The notes below the pieces were generated by a model that worked only from the letters and a program-made list of their open reading frames with translations, made no database searches and was not told the DNA's origin. Both the position numbers and the translations under genes were made by a program. Shown piece by piece: positions 1 to 11,647 of a stretch of 64,000 nucleotides of DNA (positions are counted from its first letter, which is position 1; every line of letters starts with the position of its first letter). Origin of the DNA: Blastocystis sp. Blastoise (lineage: Eukaryota > Sar > Bigyra > Opalinata > Blastocystidae); the NCBI GenBank assembly GCA_039096225.1, contig JBBPEB010000032.1, positions 903,501 to 967,500 on the forward strand, read 5' to 3'.

Positions 1-278
1 GTAAATATCAAAAGAAAGAATATGCCTGTATAACAAATCGATTTACTAGTTATTCTTCAAAATAATACTTATATATCTGTTCCTTTTTAAATTTTCACTT
101 TTCAAAAAAAAAAAAATTGTTATTATGTCCTATGAATAGTTTTGTTTATCAATATAGTATAAACTCTTATGCTTTTAAATAAATATATATTATATATACG
201 ACATAATAATAAACTATAAATGATTAAACAAAACAACATGAAAAAGAGAAATTAATTGAACCGTTTTGAAAAAAACAT

Positions 279-1037
279 TTAGTTCTTCTTGTGCATAACA
301 CGTCTCTATAAAAATAAGTGGATAATGATAAGATGTTAATATAATGAATACTATAAATCAATTATAACAAAGATAATAATAAATTAAAAAAAAAATTACA
401 TACCTTGTTACCAAATCTTCTGGTTCTGAGACCTTGAATATCGAGCTTAAGACCCTTGACCATCTTTTCAGTGATAGGATCAATATCGATTTGTTCCTTA
501 TCAAGGACGGAAACAGAAGGAACGAAATCTAAACGTCTTTCTCTTTCTTCTTCTTGAAGCTTAAGAGAGATACCACGGACGGGACCGGTTTGGATTCTCT
601 TCATGAAGTGCTACAAATAATTTATAAATAGAATAATAGGAATACAATTTATAGATAAAGGGAAAGATCAATATAAGAATAAATGAAAAATAAAGTAAAA
701 TAGACTTTGAGTGACGTAACCAGCAATCTTATTACGCATCTTCTTGGAAGGAACTTCAGTGACATCACTGGTTACCTTCTTGTTGTGTTCGAAATCGTTG
801 GTAAGTCTTTGATAATACTTTTCGACAATAACGGCAGCGGTTTTCTTGACAGTCTTAGTACAGACACGACCCAATTGATAAGCAGTATTATAAGAAGTGT
901 TGATAATTAAGAACGAATGAATTTCTTTTTAAAAAAGTAAATGATCATAAACAATTGCGTTATTTGATCATTTTAGTAGAGAAATCTCATTTCAAACAGA
1001 GTGATATTAACGTATAACTATTATAAATACATACCAT
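279..1037 (-). CDS. RPS17: 40S ribosomal protein eS17 (RPS17)
   Basis: Component of the small ribosomal subunit. Four exons are inferred: the start codon alone (1035-1037), 866/871 down to about 708-710, 404-610, and 279-305 with the TAA stop. The family signature is clear: the N-terminal [22 protein letters not shown], then [20 protein letters not shown] and the EERERR stretch. The last intron (GTATG...TATAG) is ordinary and gives a short basic tail ending VMHKKN. The first two junctions are not ordinary. The ATG is followed by GTATGT, but the next family-conserved codon (GGT of MGRV) is preceded by TTG, not AG. The junction inside GYVTH(F)MKR only keeps frame if the donor is not GT. Either the gene has unusual introns or the sequence carries errors there. 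An intron directly after the ATG is also known in animal RPS17. Identity is certain; junctions 1 and 2 are uncertain. Confidence 0.9.
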
Positions 1038-1168
1038 GTTGTTTAATGATCCGAATTAATTCCTCAAATTTATTATGGCTTTATAAGAAAAAAACCAAAA
1101 ATAAGAAAAAAAAGTAATGGGGGTAAATTGTTGTATACAGGACAACTTGTAGTTATTTTTGAAATCAA

Positions 1169-1179
1169 CCCCTGGATTT
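1169..1179 (-). promoter_or_regulatory. Candidate ribosomal-protein promoter element (AAATCCAGGGG)
   Basis: Read on the minus strand the sequence AAATCCAGGGG lies about 130 bp upstream of the eS17 start codon. The same 11 bases occur about 140 bp upstream of the uS7 start at 54457-54467, in the same orientation relative to the gene. A telo-box-like AAACCCTA lies nearby at 1203-1210. Function is inferred only from position and sharing. Confidence 0.4.
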
Positions 1180-1749
1180 GTTTTTTATTTTTTTTTGGCT
1201 GAAAACCCTATTACCGCGAAAAAATTCTTTGTTTTACATAAAAACTAGAAAATAATCAAGAAATTTTCAATATGTTTTCTTATAAAGTTTTATCTTATTC
1301 TTGTGGGTATATAATCATAAATTGATAAACAAAAACGTATCTGAACTTGATATGGTTATTGAAAAAGATATGTATAATGATTAAGAAAAAGATTCATTGT
1401 AATTCATTTTAGATTTCCTTCATAAATATGGAAATTAGTATGTTTTATTGAAGTGTATAATAACAGAAAGCGGGTTTTATAATTAATTTAAAATTCGTTA
1501 TGAGAATGAAACATGGATAACTAATAACGAAACAATTAAAAGAGAAATCATATAGGACAATAGTTAGATATTGTATAGCGAATGAAAAGAAAAAAAGAAA
1601 TAAATTAAAATAGAATATACTTTATAGTACAAAAAAAACAAGAGAAAAAAAGAAAAAGAACCCAAGAGATATATATATAATATATATTTAAAAAAAGTAG
1701 GAAATAAAAAAATATAGACCATGAAGTTAGAATATTAAAAAAGAAAGAC

Positions 1750-3036
1750 TTAATTAAACATAGTAGGACTTGTAGCTGTATATTTAGAGACAGTATCTTG
1801 AAGAAGTGTATTATTTAGTGATTCAATAGAGAAAATAGAAGAATTACGTCTTCTTGTTTCTTCTCGAAGTAATTTGAATGAACAAGTAAGATCTTCACTA
1901 ATCATCATAATAGCTCCTGCATTTCGTTCACAACCACAATAATTAGGTGCTGAGAAAAGTGTCACTAATCGACGATCAAATTGAAATAAATATCCATCTA
2001 CACATTCATGAGCACGACAAATAAGATCAAAATCAAATCGATTCATAAATTCATCTACAATATCTTCTCCAAATAAATACGCAACATCTCTTGGAGAGGG
2101 TACCCATCCAACAACTTCATCTGAAGGATCGGACCATAGTAAATCAGCTAATAAACCGTCATCAGGTACAGAACAAGGACGTTGTATACTCGCTATACTA
2201 TTTAATGACTTTAATTCAGGAGATAAACCACCATGGACACAACTATAGAATCATAATCATTTCATATATTTTTATTTATAGAAATATAGTATATAAATAA
2301 AAATATATTATATATAAAATTATATTATATATAAAATTATATTATAAATAAAAAAAAATATATAATATTACAAAGAGTATGAAATAAATAAACAATAATA
2401 AACAATAATAAACAATAATAAATATAAATATCATCTATATATATATACAATATTTTATCACCTACAATAGCAGCTATAGGTAAACAATTAAAAAGTTCTT
2501 GAAAATGATGATATAATTTTAAGCCATAAAAAGTAGTACATTCTTTACGAAATCCACCACAATCATTCATATCACTTGATTCATGATTTCCTCGAAGTAA
2601 AAACACATTATCTGGATATAAAATTTTATAGCACATTAATAAACATAATACTTCAATTCCTCTGTCACATCGATCCACATAATCACCTAAAAATAAATAA
2701 TTATTCTCACCAGGATTCCCACCAATATCAAGTAATCTTAATAAATCACCAAATTGTCCATGAATATCACCAATGATATTAATTGGAACTGCTACACGCA
2801 AGAGAGAGGGCTGTTCTAAAAATATTTCTTTTGTCATGTCGATTAATGAATGAATATGATTTTCTGGTATTCTTGCCTATATATACATAAATCAAAATAG
2901 ATGTATAATGCAAACTATATACTCTCCAAGTCTTTGTATGATGCTTGCCTTCCAATAATCTAGCTATAAACTTATCTATATTAAATTCAGCCAAAGGAGG
3001 CATGATCGTTTTCGACACTTTCTTATCCTCATTCAT
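1750..3036 (-). CDS. PP1-like serine/threonine phosphatase, divergent
   Basis: PPP-family metallophosphatase that would remove phosphate from Ser/Thr of proteins. Three exons: about 2929-3036, 2448-2879 and 1750-2244, joined by GT-AG introns (the second starts GTATATATATAG and ends ATTCTATAG). Metal-binding and catalytic motifs are present in order: GDIHGQ, GDYVDR, LLRGNHE, the CVHGGLSP loop after the second intron, LICRAH and LVTLFSAPNYCG. The FNCLPIAAIV and DLLWSDP segments are typical of PP1. It departs from PP1 in several places: RCDRGIEV after GDYVDR, HESSDMN after GNHE, and GWVPSPRDVAYLFG where PP1 has GWGENDRGV. The C-terminal tail is Ser/Thr-rich. The start at 3036 is the first ATG; a second in-frame ATG lies 11 codons downstream. 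It is best called PP1-like; it is probably not the main PP1 catalytic subunit. Confidence 0.85.
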
Positions 3037-4180
3037 TCTTCTAATTTATGCTCAAAATAGAAATAAAAGTTTTAAAGAATCTATTATAATTGAATCTTTT
3101 CTAAAGAGGAATAACGTTTTCTTATGTTTCCAGTCATTTTGGGGAATCTCCGTATTTACTCCTAAAAAATTCGTTTATTTACGAATATTTCTTTCATCGA
3201 ATTCGAGTCCTAAAACAACATTCTCTAGGAATCTTTTGAATTTTTTTATGTCATACATATATATAAATAAAGTTTAAAAGTCATATTAGAAAATGAAAAG
3301 TAGCTATACACATATATGATAATGAAACTGGTGACTTTTTAATCATTACACCAATATAATTAATCAATTGATTCGTTATAGTGATTTTTATATGAAAGAT
3401 TTTAACCTGATGATACCGAGATTTTATGAACGAAAATATGATTGACAAATTGAGTTTACAAATGAGAAATGTATATCAGAAACAAGTAGAAAAACATATT
3501 TTTATTATTTAGAATCATTATCTAGAATGAGCTAATTCATTTATCATACAAAATAAGAAAGCTATTTGTTAATTAATTAATATTTTTTCTTGATTCTATT
3601 CAATAATAGTTAATTCATTTCAAATATATTTTAATCAATTCAAGAATATAAATAATTATTGTTGAATTATAATAATAACTAATATGAATAAAATGAAAGT
3701 GTAAAAGACGATTTAATTGTATTATTTCATATTATTTCTATTATTTTATATTATTTTATATTATTTTATATTATTTTATATTATTTTATATTATTTTATA
3801 TTATTCTAGCATGTATCAGAATATAAAATAAAGCAAGAATCAGAAGAATGATCTCAACAGTATTATTACTTCATTACCTGAGTTCCGAAAAATTGGTTTA
3901 TGTATCACATAATGTCTTATTCAAAGTTTATCATATAGAATAGACATTCTTATACTTGGAGCTTCACAAATAAATGAAAAAGATCACAATTCTACAAAAA
4001 AAACTCCGTCATCCGTTTTTTTTAATGGAAGAACAGAATTGATATAAGAAGACAGTATTCGGTTTTAAAAAATAACCAACCTGATTTCTGCTGAATGTAA
4101 GGCAGGTTTGAATGAAATATAAAGGAGAAGATTCTAACAAAAATTATTAACAATAAAAGTATATTCTATTAAAGTAATTT
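3037..4180. other. Intergenic region between divergent genes
   Basis: No gene is seen. It should hold the promoters of the PP1-like gene (minus) and the Arf-like gene (plus). A run of the 10-mer ATTATTTTAT in about seven tandem copies lies at roughly 3722-3803. Confidence 0.6.
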
Positions 4181-5068
4181 ATGATCATGATATGTGAAAT
4201 TGATAGTCGCATCGAACAATTTATTCGTCAGAGTCAACCTTATTACATCAGTGAACAAGAAATAAATCCAATACCATCTGCGATCAATATGATTATGGGA
4301 AATCTATTTGGAAAGAGCGAAATTCGTGTAATGATGTTTGGTGAGTCTTCTGTCGGAAAGACGTCTATTCTACAGATGTTGAAGACAGGAGAGAATTATG
4401 ATCTCAAACCAACTAAAGGATTTGAAATCGATACTATTCATTATAAGAATCTTAATTATACTATTTGGAATATGGGTGGTTCTAAAGGAGTATTTATATA
4501 TATATAGTTTTAGTTACATATATGTATTACTCATCATATATTGCTTTTCAACATATCTGTTTCTTCATTTTTCTTCTTATATATATATATATATCATATA
4601 GGATCGTTATTTATGGAAAGGATATATTCCAAATACAGACGCTCTTATCTTTGTAGTAGATGCTACTTGGAATGAAGAAGAGATGTTTATTTGTATGTAT
4701 TATCATTATAAAACTATAAAATATGGATATATTCTATGATATATTAATGTTTTATCTTTATCTCTATTTCTAATATCTAAATCAATATTGAACTAGTATT
4801 TTATTACTCTATTTCTATAGCTAGAGCTTATTTGCATTCTGTATTAGAGTCTGAATTCTCTCAAAATATACCCTTACTTATTTATGTAAATAAGTCAACT
4901 TCTTCTACTACATATACTCAAGAATCTATAATTCAATTATTAGATCTTCAACGATTCTCTCTTTCTTCCACACAATATCATATTCAATTCTGTAATTCTA
5001 AAACTGGAGAAGGACTCTATGAAGGTCTGTATTGGATATACCCTTTCTTCAGATACTCTTTTTATTAA
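4181..5068 (+). CDS. Arf/Arl-like small GTPase, divergent
   Basis: Three exons (4181-4489, 4602-4692, 4821-5068) joined by GT-AG introns give 215 residues, close to the usual Arf length. P-loop GESSVGKTS at about residues 54-62; switch 2/G3 is WNMGG (Arf has WDVGG); LIFVVDAT follows; the last guanine motif SKTGEG leads into LYEGLYWI, which matches the Arf C-terminal GLYEGLDWL. Two oddities stand out. The base-specificity motif NKxD reads NKSTS, so the Asp that recognises guanine is missing or displaced. The N-terminus starts MIMICE with a ~45-residue extension before the G domain and lacks the Gly2 that is myristoylated in Arf. It probably belongs to the Arf/Arl group acting on membrane traffic, but nucleotide specificity is doubtful. 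Confidence 0.75.
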
Positions 5069-5490
5069 GAATATCAATCTATTTTTATGTTTATATGTTT
5101 ATTTTTGTTTTTTCAGACACATAGATAAATTCTTTTTCTAGTTAGACTTTTATCGATATTTTTTTTCTTTTCATTGTGTATTTATTCTTTCTCCTATTAT
5201 TATCTCTTGCTTTGCGTTTCATTCTATTATATGGTTTTCTTAATTTCTTTCGACACCACTTTTCTTTCGTTTTATTTTTTGTTTGTTGATGCATGCTTGT
5301 CAAAATCTCTTTCAATAAAGAGAAACCAGTATTATTTGATTCACTTGCTAAATATAATGATAAAAGAGAATAATATAGTGCTTAATAAGAAATAAATAGT
5401 TTTTGTTTACAAAAAGGATAGAAACTGAAAAATAAGTCAGTTTTTTTTCAGTTATACACAAAAATTATATTTTGATAGGAATGAGTAGCA

Positions 5491-7803
5491 ATGAAGTATA
5501 AAGATTTAGTAATCATCAGATTTTTCTGTTCTGTATCTGATGGGATCTCAGGTACTATTCTACCATTTCTTATCGACATGATGAAAATTTCACCTCTTTC
5601 TTATGGTGTCATAGTAACGATATATAATGTGATATCTCTGTGGTCTGCTGGATTTGTCAAGGCGATCACATTTGGGAAGTTCTCAAAAGATTATTTATTG
5701 CTTTTGAATTGCATTTGGACAAGCGTAGGGTATTTTCTCTTAGGATGTCCCATGAATTGGAAAATCTTACTTATAAGTCGTGCTATGTCTGGATCTGATG
5801 TACTTATTGAGAATATCTGTAATGTATACTTATATATATATATATTTTTTAAATTTTGGATAAATTATTACTCTGTTTTATTCATAGGAGTATATAGATG
5901 AAAAAAGTGATACTTGTAAAAAAACAAAAGAAAAAGATTTTCTCTCTTATGTTGATCTTTTCGGCAATATTGTATTTTTTTTTATTGATTTATATATAGA
6001 ACTATATGAATATATAATTGTTATTTTAAAGAATTTGAAAATAGTTCCTTTTATCTATTTTTATACTTGAATTAGATTGGTTGTTTGGTCTGTTTATTTC
6101 TTAGTGATTTCAGTATATCGTCTCATGGTTTTGCTGCATGTATTTCCAGTTTATTGTCTTCCCTCGTCATTATTGCCTGTATAAATGCAGAAGGACCCGA
6201 TGAATGGTATGATCCTATTGTTACTCAACAACAACAAGATGCTATTAATAAGGCTATATTAACTACTTCTCTAAGTAAACAAATGGAAAAACAAGAAACT
6301 ATGGAATCTATTTATGATAGAAGAGAGAAGATTCTAGAAGAATGTGAGGGTCTTCTTCCTCCAACAAAAGAAGAAGAAGAAGAAAATTCTATACTTATAC
6401 AAACTTCTTCTTCTTCTTCTACTCGTCATAGAATATGTGAATACCCGTGGTCAATTCTTAAAGTATTTCTTTATAGAACTATTATCATTTAAATATATAT
6501 ATACTGTTCACTATTCAAAAGAATAGACTTTTTCTTCATTGATTCTTTATGATGATATCTATATATCAATATATATATAGTCAATTATAGACATCTCTAT
6601 ACATACGCCAATAGTAGTCTATTTGAGTTATCAAATTGTATTCCAGATAGGTCAAAAGGGGTTTGTTCCTATTCGCGTATATTTTTATTTTTAATGTTTA
6701 GATTTATTATTGTTTTGGGATATATCATCATTTATATATAGTTAAATTATGTATTCAATAAATATTTTTATTTCTTTTTCTTATAATCTCTTCTTGTTTC
6801 ATTATATATATATATATATTTATCGTGATTCTAATTATAGTATATAGTATTAATTATAAATATTGAGTAATCCATTTAATATATATATATAGCCATTAGT
6901 TTTAGTGGATCGATTTGGTATAAGTGTTCGCGAGAATGCGTTCGCTCAGGCTTTTACTTATTCTATTACCTTATTCTATAGACTTTATGTATTCAAACTC
7001 TTCTATCAATATATATCGAACAAGGGAGTCATTCTCATTGGATTTGTGTCTCTCATTCTTTCTAGAATCTTCTCTATTAGTTCTGTTGATATGTATATAT
7101 ATATATATATTGTATAAATACTATGTAATCTATATTACTATTACTGTAAATCTTCTATTAGATTGCTTATTTTTTCATAGTGTTTATTATATTATAATAT
7201 ATATTATATATTTTTTATTATTTTTTATTTTCTGTTTAATATTATAATATGATATATTATATTTTTTTGTTTTATTTCTTATTTGCTATTTCATATTATA
7301 ATACTATTATATATTATATATTTTCTATAGTTTAAGTTGGATTGTTGCATTTATACCTCTACAGAAATTAGGAGAAGAATCACTAGATATCGTTCTCATC
7401 TCTTTATATATTAAGGTATATATAGATATTTATCATTTGTTTGAACACTATTTATATATGTCTTTTCATATATACAATAATGTTATATATATATATATAT
7501 ATATTTAAACTTTATATATCTCTTATTTTCATTTAATAATATATATGTATTTTATGCATAAAATAACAATATATATATATATATAGATCATGCCACCTCG
7601 TTATTACCATCAATGTCGAACGATCTCCAAATATGCAGAAACATGTATATTACTGTTCACTCCTATTTTTGGCGGGTATTTATTTGAACAGGGAGGTAAT
7701 CTTATGACAGATTATTTCATCCTCGCATTACAAATATCCTTTATGTATAGCTTTATTATTATTATACTTATTATAATTCTTTTTATTATTATTATTATTA
7801 TAA

Positions 7804-7844
<41 letters not shown>

Positions 7845-8040
7845 CTTGTTATAATACTTCTTCTTCTTATTATTATTATAGTAAAAATCCTTTTATTGTT
7901 TATGTACTTCTATAATAATATATTATCTATGAATTACTAAAAGTATATATAAATATATGAATTCCTTGACTTGAACTTCCTTCTGTTTGTGATGTGGATT
8001 ATCAATCCATTAGAATATACAGGACTTGATTATGTGTAAA
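5491..8040 (+). CDS. Polytopic membrane transporter, MFS-like
   Basis: Multi-exon gene. Exon 1 starts at the ATG at 5491 and runs to about 5823; further exons lie near 5889-5966, 6076-6461, 6580-6679, 6895-7091, 7331-7415 and 7588 onward, with consistent phases across GT-AG introns. The protein has repeated hydrophobic segments (for example around ISGTILPFLIDMM, TSVGYFLLGCP, ISSLLSSLVIIACI, GVILIGFVSLILS and SLSWIVAFIPLQ) and a charged, Gln/Glu-rich cytoplasmic loop between them. The pattern of about a dozen helices with a central hydrophilic loop fits the major facilitator superfamily. No substrate can be assigned. The 3' end is uncertain: a last exon ending in TAA near 8040 is likely but the junction after 7740 runs through a (TTA)n repeat. 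Confidence 0.6.
7741..7880. repeat. (TTA)n-rich intronic low-complexity tract
   Basis: Imperfect ATT/TTA trinucleotide run within the inferred last intron of the MFS-like gene. Its translation is only Ile/Leu runs and is not real coding sequence. Confidence 0.7.
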
Positions 8041-8459
8041 TTATTTCTTTCTTTCTATTTTAACTCTCTATTTACAGACATTTTTTTTGTCAAGTATTAT
8101 TATTATTTCGTTTTTCATGTTCTTTTTTGTGTCTGAAAGTTATTTATTTTTATAGAAATTATTTACTCTATATATATATTTATTTTTATTTATTTATTTC
8201 CTTTTCCTGTTTGTTTTCAAATTACATTTTGTTTTTCAATTTTTGTTAGTTTTCATAATCTACATATGTATGATAGCATTCTTGTATAGTTTAAAACGAT
8301 TTCACTAATTAAAATGAAGCTTTACTCTATATATTAAATAATGAAAAAGAAACAACAACATTTTTATGAAAAAAGTAGAAACAAGGGGGAATGTCGATAT
8401 TTCCATGAATTTAATGTTTTTTTTTGTTCATTAACTTTTTATTTATCAATCTATTAGAG

Positions 8460-10953
8460 ATGTCCGGATTAACTGAAGACGATAAGAAAAAACAATACGA
8501 GAAAGGAAGAAAACTCGTCTCCGACTGGTTAAAAGCTTCTACTCAAGGAAATTTAAAGACTTTACAAAACTTAGCTAAACTTTACGTTGCAAGAGGAGAT
8601 TATTCTTCTGAGAAGAGTGTTTTGAACCAATCTATTGATGGAAATGGTCGTAACGCCTTACATTTTGCTTCTGCTCAAGGTTACAATGATTGTATCAACT
8701 ATTTACTTACTCTTGATTCAGATTTAATTAATAAAGCTGATGATCAAGGAGATACACCTTTATCTCTAGCTTGTATTAACGATCGTGCTAATTCTATCAA
8801 GTTACTTGTTGAAAAGAAAGCTGATGTATTTTTTTACATTTATAGTCTATTGATATGTTTTGAAGTCATTGTTTATATATTTTTTATGAAGTCATTGTTT
8901 ATAAATATTTTATGAAGTCATTGTTTATAAATATTTTATGAAGTCATTGTTTATAAATATTTTATGAAGTCATTGTTTATAAATAGTTTCTTAATTCTTC
9001 ATATATATATTTTTTTCGTTATTACTACTGGTTTTATGAATAGATTAATCAAGATTTAGGTGGTAAGACTCCTCTTCATGTAGCGTGTTCTAGTTGTTCT
9101 AAAGATACTGTTGAATGGCTTATTGAACATGGCGGCAACCTCAATAATCATCCCGCCAAGGAAATGGGTGATTATGTTTATTTTGCTTGCTGTATATATG
9201 TGTTATGTGTTATTATTATTATTATATATATATTATTGAATGAATGATTTTGATTCATGTCACAATAAATGTACTATATTAATATTATTTATATATACAT
9301 AGGAATATATATTCTGTACCTATTTATTCTAGTATCTATTATGTATTCTTTATATAGCTGAACAAAATATCGACGTCGTTCGTTATCTTTTCACTCAAGG
9401 TCAATCAGCTAATTTCTCTGACGCGCAACACGTCACTCCTCTTATTCTTGCTTGTGTCCACACAAATCCTCAATTAATTTCACTCCTTTTAGAAAATGGC
9501 GCTGATCCTAAAGTATATTATCTTCTATATATATATGCTTATTATTTTTTTATTTCATTCATTTTCATATATATATGTTTTTTTTTTATTATATTTTTAT
9601 TTCATTTATTTTCATATATATATGTTTTTTTTTATTATATTTTTATTTCATTCATTTTCATATATATATGTTTTTTTTTATTATATTTTTATTTCATTTA
9701 TTTTCATATATATATGTTTTTTTTTATTATATTTTTATTTCATTCATTTTCATATATATATGTTTTTTTTTATTATTTTTTTATTTCATTTATTTTCATA
9801 TATATATATATAACTCTTTTTCCATTATAATAATATGATATATATATATTTCTATAATCTCTATCTCTCTCTATATAGTGTTGTTTAGAGGACAATGTGA
9901 CTCCTTTACATATAGTAGGTGAAGCGGGCCATCTTCCTTGTCTTCTTCCTTTCCTCTCTCTCCCTAATATCAAGGAACTCTGTAATATCGAGACTACAAA
10001 GGATCACAATAAACCCATTGATTTCGCCGCGGGATCCGAAGCGCGGGAAATCGTCGAGAAATTATATCCTTTAACGGAAGGTCGTCAAGACATGACTATC
10101 GATGAACTTATTAACCAATATAAAGAAGATCCTAGTATATATATATCATTTATTAATCATATATTTATATATATCATATATTAATAATATATATAATAAA
10201 ATGTTTATATATATCATTTATTAATAATATATATAATAAAATATTTATGTATATCATTTATTATAATATATATAATAAAATATAGTATATATATCGTTTA
10301 TTACAAATATATATAATAAGATATATTTTCAAATATATTATATATGAATATTGTAGATATATTTCACCTTATATACATATAGAAAAAGAGCCTGTTGCAG
10401 CTACTACTACTTCTTCTTCTGGTCCTCTTCCTAATAAGTCTATAGCTCTAGATATAAAAGAGAAAGCAGAAGATTATAAAGTACAAGGTAATTTATGTTT
10501 TAAGAGTAAGGACTATGAAGGAGCTATTAAGAATTATACATTAGCCATCGAAACTAATCCTGTGAATCATATGTATATATATAGGCTATTCTTATAATAG
10601 TCTAATTTTTATAATTATTAGCATAATTATGAATTACTCTACTAATTATTCTATATAGTTATTTCAGTAACCGTTCTGCTTCTTATTTGAATATTAATGA
10701 TTATGAAAATGCCTTAAAGGATGCTAAAGAATGTCAACGATTGAACCCTACTTGGGCCAAAGGATTCTATAGAGAAGGAGAAGTATATATGATCAAACAA
10801 CAATATGAAGAAGCTGCTCAATCTTTCTTTGCTGGATGCAATTTAGAACCTACAAACACTGAATTATCCAATGCTTTTGCTCGTGCTATCGAACTTGGAC
10901 GTGCTCAATATAAAACACAACATCCTGAAGCTGCTGAAACTAAAGAAGAATAA
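8460..10953 (+). CDS. Ankyrin-repeat protein with C-terminal TPR domain
   Basis: Starts at MSGLTEDDKKK (8460). Exons at about 8460-8826, 9045-9169, 9359-9510, 9879-10134, 10382-10570 and 10658-10953 join in frame by GT-AG introns. The N-terminal half has ankyrin repeats of the form G(R/K)xxLHxA, e.g. NGRNALHFASAQGYNDCI, DQGDTPLSLACIND, GGKTPLHVACSS and DNVTPLHIVGEAGHLPCL. After a Ser/Thr-rich linker comes a three-motif TPR domain (KAEDYKVQGNLCFKSKDYEG, SNRSASYLNINDYENALKDA, AKGFYREGEVYMIKQQYEEA), as in STI1/Hop-type co-chaperones, which bind the C-termini of Hsp70/Hsp90. The gene ends EAAETKEE. A role as a chaperone adaptor is inferred from the TPR carboxylate-clamp-like layout, not shown. 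Two introns carry tandem repeats (8862-8990 and 9530-9805). Confidence 0.85.
8862..8990 (+). repeat. Tandem repeat, ~26-bp unit, in an intron
   Basis: Four copies of a unit of the form GAAGTCATTGTTTATAAATA followed by TTTTAT, inside the first intron of the ankyrin/TPR gene. The first copy is slightly diverged, the next three are nearly identical. Confidence 0.85.
9535..9805 (+). repeat. Tandem repeat, ~42-bp unit, in an intron
   Basis: About six copies of a unit containing TTCATATATATATG, a T-run and ATTATATTTTTATTTCATT, within an intron of the ankyrin/TPR gene. Copies differ mainly at one T/C (CATTTATT versus CATTCATT), which alternates from copy to copy. Confidence 0.85.
10130..10330 (+). 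repeat. Imperfect tandem repeat in an intron
   Basis: Four diverged copies of a roughly 58-bp AT unit containing ATATCATTTATTAATAATAT and TAATAAAATAT. It fills the intron between the ankyrin and TPR parts of the gene. Confidence 0.6.
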
Positions 10954-11647
10954 ATAAATGAATTTTCATGGGGTTTTTAACATTTTATGTGTAAAATTCT
11001 AGTTTTTTTAAATATTTTTTCTTAATTAAATCATAATAGAATGTCTTCAGATTTTATAAATAATAAGTTTGAGCCATCGTTTCACTTTATTTAACAAAAA
11101 AGATTGATTTTTTTATGTTACTTATTTTATTTTATTATTATTATGTTGAAGTGAATAAAATGAATTATTTGGGGATCTAGAAAGAAATGAATTCTTTATC
11201 TTAATCATTAAAAAACAAATCTATAAAAAAGAAACTCAAGAAATAAAACCGTTGAAAAATAAGTTAATGAAGGGCAGTTTTTATAATTTCCCAAAAGAAA
11301 AGCAAATATGACAAGGTTGTCATCGATGAATTAGGGAACTATTAAGGGAAATGGCGCTCTATTCAACAACCAATAAAATGATTCATTTGAGAAAATTGAC
11401 CAATAAAATAATAAAAATAAACCAGGGTATTTCCAATCTTTTTCGCAAGTATTGGAGATATTCCAAAAAAGACGAGTATTGATTACCCAGAACTAGCAAA
11501 TCATTTTATTTATTTTCTATTCATGATGAGAATAATTGGTAATTAGGGGTACTTAATACTACTTTCCACAATTTTTATATAAGAAAAAGTGGTATAGATA
11601 TTTTATCTTTCAACTTCTTTATTTCTTAATAAGGTTTCTTCTTTAAA
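10954..11647. other. Intergenic region, promoter of the carrier gene
   Basis: No gene is seen. Around 11370-11470 the base composition is somewhat less AT-rich; AAACCAGGGTAT at 11419-11430 loosely resembles the CCAGGGG element upstream of the two ribosomal-protein genes. Confidence 0.4.

Noticed and set aside
279-1037. Calling eS17 a pseudogene because of its odd junctions
   Set aside because: The exons keep a fully conserved frame and protein, and uS7 shows the same kind of junction, so decay is a poorer explanation than unusual introns or sequence error.
9496-9838. Phe/Ile/Tyr-rich frames of about 90-105 codons
   Set aside because: They are translations of the 42-bp tandem repeat inside an intron; no protein-like composition.
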